DNA of 15,950 nt from Phytophthora quininea. Lineage: Eukaryota > Oomycota > Peronosporomycetes > Peronosporales > Peronosporaceae. Positions 8,204-15,950 of the stretch are shown piece by piece. The DNA is taken from NCBI GenBank assembly GCA_011947345.1, contig JAAVTG010000790.1, positions 1-15,950 of the forward strand, written 5' to 3'. Each line of letters starts with the position of its first letter. Positions within the stretch are counted from its first letter, which is position 1. The notes under the pieces were generated by a model. It had not been told where the DNA came from. It saw only the letters and a list, made by a program, of their open reading frames with translations, and made no database searches. Position numbers and translations under genes: made by a program.

Positions 8204-8546
8204 GCTCCGCAAATCCAGCGAAGTACATTTCAGCTGCTAAAACACGCATAATAGCCTCTCGTGCTTTGTGATATCGGTACTTCTTCCATTCCGAATGTTT
8301 AGGACTAGCAAGTTGTGGCGACGACCATGGTGAAAACGAACTAGCGAACCAACGATTGTTATCTACAACAGGAACCGTACACAACAGCACAGCTAGCGGT
8401 ATCATAAGGTAATGCTGTGCCGGCGTTGACACGACACAAACCACTAAGCTGACTGTCAAAGCGAGATCATCGGTGGCTGCTGCATTACACGTAGACAAGC
8501 CCAAGGCTAACGAGGGCTTATCATACCAAATTCTCGCAACGGTCTA
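8193..8546 (-). CDS. Doubtful open frame, possible membrane-associated protein fragment
   Basis: This minus-strand frame is open from just after a TAG near 8546 to a TAG at 8195-8193, overlapping the last 11 bp of the RxLR gene tail to tail. It has two hydrophobic stretches (LALTVSLVVCVV and HYLMIPLAVLLCTVPVV) and a charged, helical C-terminus (SEWKKYRYHKAREAIMRVLAAEM). There is no ATG near its beginning, so if real it would be a last exon or a fragment whose 5' part was lost or moved away. No family is recognised; its amino-acid make-up is the only support. Confidence 0.3.
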
Positions 8547-8785
8547 CTGTACTAAACGCTTAGTGTCGACAAGAAGTGGCCCTGAGTCGTGGGATATCTG
8601 AGAGATTAGAGCCAGATATGAAACCTTTGTCATGGGTAGCTACACCTCTACATTCGGGCAGCTCCTAAATATCACGCTTTCTTCGATCTCGTTTCGCGGT
8701 CCTTCCAATGTCAGCGCCTTCAATGAAGCTCCAAATTGTAGACAATAAATGCGATTCCAAGGCTACTCTCCAGACCTTCAGTGAG

Positions 8786-8790
8786 GGAAC
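8786..8790. repeat. Target-site duplication GGAAC, left copy
   Basis: This 5-bp direct repeat immediately abuts the left LTR and matches the copy at 13719-13723. Five bases is the usual duplication for Ty1/Copia integrases. Confidence 0.85.
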
Positions 8791-9121
8791 ACTTGGAACT
8801 GAAGTGCGCAACGGAAGGAAGACTGTAGTCGACTTGATGAGCAGTGTGTATTTTCGGAAGTGAGAGATTGAAATGCAGAGTGAGGTCTAGTTCGACTTGT
8901 CTACCTCTAGCTCACCTATAGAGCGCGTCCTCTGACGCATCCTTTGCACCCACGCGCTTCGTGGTTGCCGTTCCCGTTGCAGTTGCTGCTTCACAGCAAC
9001 CACAGCATCTTGAACGCTGTCGCGGTTCCATCGCACCTGCATACACGCTATCCACGCGTGGCTCCGCGACGAGGTGCAGTGTCTTGGTTACACCTTGCCC
9101 TCGCCGCTCTCACCATCAACA
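8791..9121 (-). repeat. 3' LTR of the Copia element
   Basis: It is 331 bp and identical by eye to 13388-13718. On the minus strand it begins TGTTGATGG, the usual TGTTG start, but ends ...CCAAGT rather than ...CA. It contains the last codons and the stop of the polyprotein (9050-9048) and a 7-bp-stem hairpin GTTGCTG/CAGCAAC at 8982-9000. Confidence 0.95.
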
Positions 9122-12100
9122 CTCCCCTCAACTCGTCGTGGACGCCACTCTTCGTGACCAGCGTGGTAAACACTTTGGTGGGCAATCCTTTCGTGAGGTA
9201 ATCCGCGAGTTGTAGTCGTGTCGGTAGATACTGAAGTCGAATCGTACCACGTGCTACGTGATCTCTGATGAAATGGTGCCTCACGTCAATATGCTTGGCG
9301 CGCGACTGATACCCTCCATTACTTGCAATCGCGATCGTGCTCTGGTTATCCTCGTGAACAACAGTTGACTCGTGCATGTGGAGACCCATTTCACGTAGGA
9401 GACTGCGTACCCACAAAACTTCTTGTACGCAGAGTGAAAGAGCCATATACTCGGCCTCTGCTGAGCTCAGCGCGACAGTTCGTTGCAGCCGTGACTTGTA
9501 TATCACCGGTGCTCCGTTCATCACAATCATCACGCCCGAAACAGATTTTCGCTCGCCCATGTCGCCGGCCCAATCTGCATCGCTAAAAGCGACTGGATGA
9601 TCACCGTTTAGTGCAACCTTGTAGTTCAGGCCAACACTTGAGGTCTGCTTCAAGTATCTTAGCACTCGTACGGCAGCCTTCCAGTGAATTTCGCCAGGAG
9701 ACTCGACAAATCGGCTCAATCGACACACCGCAAATGCGATATCGGGTCGAGTTGCCATTGCGACATACAAAAGCGACCCTATCAGTGAACGATACGGTCG
9801 TTTCTGCATCTCAGCTTGCTGATTTGGAGTCGTAGCTTGTTTCACAAGAAGTTCACCGGGAGAACACGGATTGTATGTGCCTCGTGCGTCACGCTGGTTG
9901 TATTTCTCGACCATCCGATCGATTGTCGATTGCTGGGAGAGAACCATGTGCCCTTGGGAAGGAAAATAACCCACTCTTACTCCAAGAACGTACGTGAGCG
10001 GCCCAAGTTCTTTGATTTTGAAGTGGCTCGCAAGATCCTTCTTGACAGCATCAATTTCAGTTTGATGTTTGGCACCGATGAGCATATCGTCCACGTACAC
10101 TCCAATGTAGACTGACGAATCCCCGACGACTTTCACGAACACGCATGCATCGGATCCACAGGCTCTAAAGCCCATTTGCGTGAGCACCTTCGTCAACGTC
10201 TGGTACCATATTGCCGCTGCCTGCTTAAGCCCATAAAGACTTCGAAGAAGCAAACATACCATGTCTTGTGGCGCAGCAATTCCGGGTGGAGGCTTCATCA
10301 GTACTCTCTCCGTCATATAGCCCTGTGTGAATGCCGCATCTGCGTCGACAAGCTCCACCTTGTGCTTCAGTGTCAGATTCCGATTGAGGAAGACACGAAC
10401 AGAGTTCATGTTAATGACCGGAGCATATGTCTCGTCGTAGTCGATACCGAACTTCTGGTGGCAGCCAAGTGCAACAAGTCGGGCCTTGTAGCGAGTGATT
10501 TCGCCCTTTTCGTTCCTTTTTAAAGCGAACACCCACTTCGATCCAATGACTTTGGCATCTCCTGGCGTGACGTAGGTCCAGGTGTTATTCTTCTCCAAGG
10601 TGTCAAGTTCCTGTTTCATCGCTTGCTTCCAACGTTCTGCGTCATCAGAATTCATGGCTTCATGAATGCTTCTGGGTACTTCTGCAGACAGATTGGCTTG
10701 TTCATCGCTGAAAGTACGCTGACGTTTGCTGTCACGACGGCCAGTATTACTCGAGCCTTGAGTTCGCACTTCGCCTTGCCCACTTTCAACGACAGACTCT
10801 GAGCTGTCACATGTGTCTGGAATACCTGGTAGTGTGAGCAATTGATTTCCATGGCGACCAAGCGGGAGAGCACGGCGTGGAGCAGACGAGAAAACAGTTC
10901 GGTCACTGTCGACAATACCAAATGGCTCACGTTGAATTTGCATGGCCGACCGTAATTCCCTGCGAACAGGTCTTACCACCAATTGATTTCCGCTGTCGAC
11001 GGGCAAAAACTCGTTATCAGCAGCATCTTCCAGTAGCGGTGGTTCTGAAACGTGCTCAAGCGCCAGCCGATGTGCTGTATTGTCATCCTTCCCCATTTGC
11101 TCGTCCACAGGCGGAGTCTCCAGCATGTCTTCGTCCGTATCCATGGATTCTGCTGATGGTGCCACGGGCGCCAAGGGGTCGATGGCATCGGTGAGATCAT
11201 TATCACCTTCATCACTGGCAGTGATACCAGAGTCACCATCGTGTGCAACGACTTGCAAATAGCGAGTAGCGTCGGATTCGTCTAGACGAACACTTCTACT
11301 TATCACGAGCTTGTCCGTCGTGATATTCCACACCCGGTAAGCCTTGGACGTTTCCGAGTACCCCAAGAAGATGCACTCAAATGCTTTCGCATCCAGTTTT
11401 CTGCGTTTAGACTTGTCGATGTGGGCAAAACCTCGAGCACCAAATACTCTGAGGTGCCCAAGCTCAGGCTTGCTCCCCAGACGATCTCATGCGGCGAAGT
11501 ACCTTGACCCAGGTGGTTCGGAATTCGGTTGATGATGTACACCGCTGTACTGACGGCCTCTCCCCACCAGCGTTTGTCGACATTTTTGTGGTATATCATC
11601 GACCTTGCCATCTCCATGATGGTACGGTTCATTCTCTCTGCAACCCCGTTCTGCTGCGGAGAGTACGGGGTAGTCGTCTGGTGCATGATTCCATGAGCCT
11701 GGCAAAACTTCGCAAAGTTGTGGTTCACATACTCCCCGCCGTTGTCAGTTCGAATGCATTGGACGCTCCGTCCAAACTGATTCTCTGCGAATGTCTTGTA
11801 CAGCTTGAACTTGTCCATAACTTCGGACTTGGCCTTCAAGAAGTACACCATGGTATATCGAGAATAGTCATCGATAAAGGTGAGCACATATCGTGCTCCC
11901 CTGCAGTCTTCACGTTCATTGGTCCCATGACATCACTATGAACCAAAGCGAGCACGCGTTGTGTCTTCACACTGGACTTTGCAGACTTGGGAAACTTCGT
12001 CACCGACAGTTTTCCCTTCATGCATCCCGAACAGACTTCATCGTCGTCGATGTCGCTCTTGATTGTCAGCTGTCGTGGCAAATCCAAACTCGACGCAACA

Positions 12101-13383
12101 ATCTCTTTCATTCTGCGGCTTGGAGGATGTCCTAGGCGTGCGTGCCATAATGAAGCATCACCTTCTGCCGTGCTCAAATTTGCCTGTTCCTGCGGCAGAT
12201 CTGCTGCGATTCCTGCACTGCCCGTCAAAACGAAAAGCTTTCCCTGACGCTGTATCTCCGTCACCAGCGTGCCATCTGCACCAAAAAGCTTGCAGCTATC
12301 TCCTCGAAAGCGCGCCTCGACATTCTTCGAGCCCATTGCCGATACTGAAATCAGCCTCCGATCGAGAGAAGGAACCAGCAGTACGTCTTGCATAACAACT
12401 TGAGCGCCATTGGCCAGCTGCAATCGCACATTGCCTACGCCGACCGCTGTCATCTTCTGGCCATTTGCTATGCCAATATCGATCGGCGCTTTCAGCGCCC
12501 GATACGATTCAAAGTCCGCAGCACAAAATGTCATGTGGCTGCTTGCGCCACTATCCAGCAGCCATCCTCCCGAATTCTCCGCACTGGCCGAGAATACAAA
12601 CTCTCCAGCACTAGCGCTATCTCGTGAGCTGATGTCGGGACAGTTCACCTTCTTGTGCCCGACACGACCGCAGTTGAAGCACTTCCCAACAAAACTTCCG
12701 CGTCCAGCATGACGCGTGAACCCACCACGTCCTGTACGCCGTTTAGAGCGATCTCCTCGGAGATGCCCACGTCCATGGTTGTATTCAGCCTTCAGCGCAA
12801 CCTCAGCCTCACTTCTTGTGTGAGCTCTTTCGTATTCTCGGCGAAGCATCTCCTTCGCACCAAGGAGATCAACACCTGCGCTGTTCTCTATGATTTTTAC
12901 CATCGAGTCGTACTCGGACGAGAGACTTCCCAGTAGTATGACTAACTTCTCGTCCTCGGGGAGGGGATCACCAACAGCAGCAATATTCATGCACAACGTG
13001 TCGAAATTCAATAAATGGTCGAGTAAGCTGCTACCCGGCACAATCTTGAACTCGTGTAGTTGGCGACGTAGCTGGATGCGGTTGTGCAGACTTCGTCGCA
13101 CAAAGAACGACTCCAGTATTTCCCATGCATGTCGCGCGGATGTCGCTTCGCGCACCATCGCCTGGTAAACTGGGCTCAGCAGCCGAGTCAGGATAGCAAA
13201 CGCTTTCATGTCAGCCGTGGTCCACGCCACGGAGGTACGGTCGATACCGGGCATCACTTCGTCTGACTTCAATGTGACGTGAAGCAGCAGGTCCTTCCTC
13301 GCCAACGCCATTCTTGCATTAAATTCCCAATGGAAATAATTTCCATCTTTCAGGATGTCGTCTGGCCCCAGCATTGGGCTCAT
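9048..13383 (-). CDS. Copia gag-pol polyprotein, two single-base frame breaks
   Basis: It reads leftward from ATG 13383 (MSPMLGPDDILKDGNYFHW) to the stop at 9050-9048. Domains in order: UBN2-type gag; zinc knuckle CFNCGRVGHKKVNC (about 12680-12640); aspartic protease WLLDSGASSHMT (about 12565-12530); pre-integrase zinc region LWHARLGH...CSGCMKGK; integrase with HSDVMGPM, IRTDNGGEYVN and YSPQQNGVAERMNRT; RVT_2 reverse transcriptase with WKQAMKQELDTLEKNNTW, SKWVFALKRN and the active-site YVDD (about 10100-10082); Ty1/Copia RNase H with SDADWAGD, SSAEAEYMAL and LTKGLP. The frame steps at CCCC 11898-11901 and TT 11470-11471, each explained by one missing base. With these two bases the length is 1446 whole codons. 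All catalytic motifs are present, so the copy is probably coding-competent in the organism. Confidence 0.93.
9122..9129 (-). other. Polypurine tract of the Copia element
   Basis: GAGGGGAG on the minus strand directly precedes TGTTGATGG, the start of the 3' LTR. This is the expected priming site for plus-strand DNA synthesis. It lies inside the coding frame (…DELRGVL…). Confidence 0.85.
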
Positions 13384-13387
13384 AACC
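13375..13387 (-). other. Primer binding site, complementary to the anticodon arm of tRNA-Met
   Basis: Directly after the 5' LTR the minus strand reads GGTTATGAGCCCA. This is not the TGGTATCAGAGC type that pairs with the tRNA 3' end. It is complementary to TGGGCTCATAACC, the anticodon stem-loop of a CAU (initiator Met-like) tRNA, as in Drosophila copia, where a half-tRNA serves as primer. The polyprotein ATG at 13383-13381 lies inside this site. Confidence 0.75.
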
Positions 13388-13718
13388 ACTTGGAACTGAA
13401 GTGCGCAACGGAAGGAAGACTGTAGTCGACTTGATGAGCAGTGTGTATTTTCGGAAGTGAGAGATTGAAATGCAGAGTGAGGTCTAGTTCGACTTGTCTA
13501 CCTCTAGCTCACCTATAGAGCGCGTCCTCTGACGCATCCTTTGCACCCACGCGCTTCGTGGTTGCCGTTCCCGTTGCAGTTGCTGCTTCACAGCAACCAC
13601 AGCATCTTGAACGCTGTCGCGGTTCCATCGCACCTGCATACACGCTATCCACGCGTGGCTCCGCGACGAGGTGCAGTGTCTTGGTTACACCTTGCCCTCG
13701 CCGCTCTCACCATCAACA
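13388..13718 (-). repeat. 5' LTR of the Copia element
   Basis: It is 331 bp and identical by eye to the copy at 8791-9121. It carries the promoter for element transcription, which runs leftward; a CTCTATAGG stretch (minus strand of about 13510-13518) is a possible TATA-like site. Confidence 0.95.
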
Positions 13719-13723
13719 GGAAC
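13719..13723. repeat. Target-site duplication GGAAC, right copy
   Basis: Matches 8786-8790 and abuts the 5' LTR. Confidence 0.85.
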
Positions 13724-14118
13724 GAGCAGTAATAACCGCTTGCATAAGTAACTAATTTACTGTTCCTAAGTGGGAAAGAATCTTGTATCCGGAGACAACG
13801 TTTTCTCTTCCTTCAAAAATTTGTCAAAGTCCTCGCTTGTCATAATGAAAACGACGAAACAGTGTGGTATAGATTCATAGCAGAATTACTACGACAGAGT
13901 TTGTACGTCCGTGGTCGGGAGAGTTTTTGCTACAAAATCCCCTGAACCTCCTGGATGGAAAGCAGCAATGCTCCCGTTATGGTGGCGCAAACTACTGCAA
14001 GACTGGAGCCGATTAAATGGCCAAGCAAGTACTCATTACGATCTGTTGTGCAGGTAATTCCATCTGGATTTCGTTCTGTGCTGTTGCTACGATAAAGTCT
14101 CGCTGAAGCCGTCTTGTG
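13724..14118. other. Mostly featureless stretch between the Copia element and older coding fragments
   Basis: It contains the AACTAATTTACT / CTAAGTGGGAA words (13750-13776) shared with 6653-6676. A 25-codon minus-strand frame (13843-13766, MTSEDFDKFLKEEK...) looks protein-like but is too short to call. Nothing else is supported. Confidence 0.4.
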
Positions 14119-14464
14119 TCAAACCAGCCTTATGGCCCATAAAGTCAAACATGGTTTCTTCTTCCATTTTGCCAGAAATGTCACTGCTTCCGAGTCTTCT
14201 CGTGATGGTGTTCCCCACTGCACTGCGAAGAATTGTTCAATATCATGTTGAAGTGACAGCAACTCTCGATCTTTGTGTTTTGCTCTGGCATCCATTTCTA
14301 GTCTGTAATTTTTTGTCCAGTGTATCGATGCGTAAGTATGTTTCAGTTGCTGTGGTAAGCTCCAGAAGTCTTGCCAGGCTCTGCTGGTGTTAAGTTGAAA
14401 TGATTTGATTAACTAGTTGGCGGATTCTCTCGTCTGGAAGGTGTAGCTTAGACAATCTATCTAA
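14119..14464 (-). pseudogene. Fragments of unrecognised coding sequence
   Basis: The minus strand reads RLSKLHLPDERIRQLVNQI in one frame (stop at 14392-14390), then SRAWQDFWSLPQQLKHTYAS and on through RAKHKDRELLSLQHDIEQFF in a second frame that is open from 14412 to 14119. A third frame starts MFDFMGHKAGLTQDGF, consistent with a missing C near 14151. Composition is that of a soluble, charged protein. It lies just downstream of the LINE frame and could belong to the same element or to another decayed gene. I do not recognise it. Confidence 0.4.
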
Positions 14465-14489
14465 TCAAGAATTCATTCGCAGAATTCAG

Positions 14490-15950
14490 CTAAACTCGCG
14501 GAATCCAAATACTCTGCGGCCGTTCTAGAAGAATGTCGTTCGGAGGACCAAACCCCAATTGCCGGACTAGTTCTGCAATCGCTGAGGAATCGCAATGAAG
14601 ATCCGTCGCATGCTGGTAAATGAATTGGTAGTGCATCTTAAAGGAACTTTGCAGATTAACGACGTTAGGCATTTCTGCCTCCGTCTCACGGAAACGAATG
14701 TCGTTTCGCAATCTTCATGTGGCGTGGAAAACAATAGCAGTTTGCACTTTCCAAAGAAGCAGCAATTCTTTTGCTTCTCTCTCCACCTTGTGCGGATATC
14801 TTGTAGCTTTGGAAAAAGCAACAGCCGCCAGCTTAGAGATGGTCGGAAGACTGATGAACACGGAGCCCACACTTGGCGCCACATTTCTTTCAAGGCTGGG
14901 CACGTATAAAAGCAGTGCTCCACCGTTTCGATAGCTTGACACGTAGGCCGAACACATTGTTGAATGTTTGGGTCCAGTATTCTTAGAAAGTAAAGCCGCG
15001 AGCCCACAGTCAAATCACCAAAGTACAGACGCAGCATTATGTCATGGACCACAGGCAGGAGAAACCCACGAAGTGATAGGAAGCTCGACAATGTTTGATG
15101 AACGTGTTGTCTAGGGCACCCTAAATCTTCCATCGGATGATGAACCATATCTGGTACTTTTTGAAGGAGTTTTGTCCAATCTTAAAGTCGCAAGTATGGG
15201 AAGAAGCGCGCTTTGGCTCAGTTGGAACCAACCCATTCACTTTCACTCCAAATACTGGTGGTGCGTTTGAAATTGCCACAACTCGAATACCCCCAGCTTC
15301 AGGATCCGGCAGAACACGATAAAAAACTTGCGTCAACTGATGATAAAGCCGAAATATATCGTGCAGAACAATTTGGGATCCACGGGTAGGATGAAGCGCT
15401 GAACATACTTTAGTGAAAAAGTAGTGGACGACGGCCAACAGCGATTACCATCCAGGAAGTCTGCAAAACACCAAAATTGGTGTTCTGCAAGTGCGCGGCA
15501 TAAATTGCGAAATTTTATGGATCCTGCGCCAAGCGGCTTCGAGGATCTTGTGGCTCCCCGAGCGTACAAAAGGTGAAACGCTGGTACCTTGCTCCACCAT
15601 ATCGGACTAGATAGCACGAACTGCAACGTACTGGTTCTACTTTGGTGTAGAGACGTTCGACTTGGCCATTGAATACGATTCCACTCCTTCAAAACATGCC
15701 GCCACCACAAGGGAGCATTGCAGTCCTCCATCCTGCTGGCTTCGGAGGTTCTTGGAGCAGAAATCACCCGAAGCAGGTCGCGCGAATTTGCCATATCGTC
15801 GTTGGAGCATTGCCAACAGTGGACGATACCATACATCATCATCTGTAGGAGTAGCAGCGCTAATCGTAGCTACAATTTTCTGCAGAAGTTGGAAGTGCTG
15901 ACGCTGGATAATCATCTTCACGACAGGAACCCCAATACCATCCGCTTCTC
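14490..15950 (-). mobile_element. 3' part of a non-LTR (LINE) retrotransposon polyprotein, frame broken, cut by the right edge
   Basis: The minus-strand frames contain WWSKVPAFHLLYARGATRSS, then VVHYFFTKVCSALHPTRGSQ, then LRLYFGDLTVGSRLYFLRIL followed by C-x4-C...H-C-x3-C in CVRPTCQAIETVEHCFYTC (about 14960-14900). This is the zf-RVT zinc region found after the reverse transcriptase in LINE-type elements. The last part reads RFRETEAEMPNV and ends IWIPRV with a stop at 14490-14492. Frame steps occur near 15443 (CC to C), 15180 (GG to G) and 14769-14772 (A run), all fitting single missing bases; another step lies somewhere in 15640-15840. A true nonsense codon (TGA, 14717-14715) sits where TGG would fit. 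The catalytic reverse transcriptase core would be beyond 15950. Confidence 0.75.

Larger units (their letters stand above)
8791..13718 (-). mobile_element. Full-length Ty1/Copia LTR retrotransposon
   Basis: The element is 4928 bp and transcribed leftward. It has identical 331-bp LTRs, a 5-bp target duplication, a primer binding site directly inside the 5' (right) LTR, a polypurine tract directly inside the 3' (left) LTR, and one gag-pol frame in the Copia order (integrase before reverse transcriptase). LTR identity means the insertion is very recent. Joining the flanks at the duplication gives ...GAGGGAACGAGCAG..., with no gene visibly interrupted. Confidence 0.97.

Noticed and set aside
8944..9215. 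Plus-strand frames repeated at 8944 and 13541
   Set aside because: They occur twice only because they lie in the two identical LTRs; there is no protein evidence.
9816..10523. Plus-strand open frames inside the Copia element, for example 9816-10115 and 10176-10523
   Set aside because: They are antisense shadows of the reverse transcriptase frame; the minus strand carries all recognised motifs.
1..15950. CRISPR arrays or bacterial operons
   Set aside because: No regularly spaced repeats are present; spliced genes, tRNA promoters and retrotransposons show this is eukaryotic nuclear DNA.

Overview
The window looks like nuclear DNA of an oomycete, most likely Phytophthora or a close relative. 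The evidence is a canonical RxLR-dEER effector gene with an oomycete-type initiator, compact genes with GT-AG introns of about 57-74 bp, and a Ty1/Copia element of the kind common in these genomes. Genus and species are inferred; no single marker here fixes them.

Layout. 1-225 (-): 5' end of an unrecognised gene. 494-565 (-) and 668-739 (+): two divergent tRNA-Arg(CCG) genes. 1008-4045 (+): a large unrecognised protein of about 964 residues with coiled coils and about four copies of a beta-rich repeat. 4136-4566 (-): RNA polymerase II subunit RPB11, two exons. 4677-6276 (+): a six-exon CCR4/Angel-type endonuclease-exonuclease-phosphatase protein, divergent from RPB11 with only 110 bp between the start codons. 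6307-7210 (-): a probable, poorly resolved multi-exon membrane-protein gene. 7745-8203 (+): the RxLR effector. 8193-8546 (-): a doubtful open frame. 8791-13718 (-): a full-length, very young Copia retrotransposon with identical 331-bp LTRs and a 5-bp target duplication. 14119-14464 (-): fragments of unrecognised coding sequence. 14490-15950 (-): the 3' end of a non-LTR (LINE) polyprotein with a zf-RVT zinc motif, running off the right edge.

The left half is conserved housekeeping sequence and the right half is effector plus transposons, the usual gene-dense to repeat-rich transition of these genomes.

The most important caveat is a pattern seen everywhere. Reading frames that are otherwise conserved are broken by single missing bases, nearly always in short homopolymer runs and always in the deletion direction. 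Adding one base per break gives whole-codon totals for the Angel-like gene (4 breaks), the large repeat protein (1) and the Copia polyprotein (2). The two tRNAs each lack one base, on opposite sides of the T-stem. This looks like deletion-biased sequencing or assembly error rather than gene decay, so 'broken' genes here should not be called pseudogenes without read-level checking.
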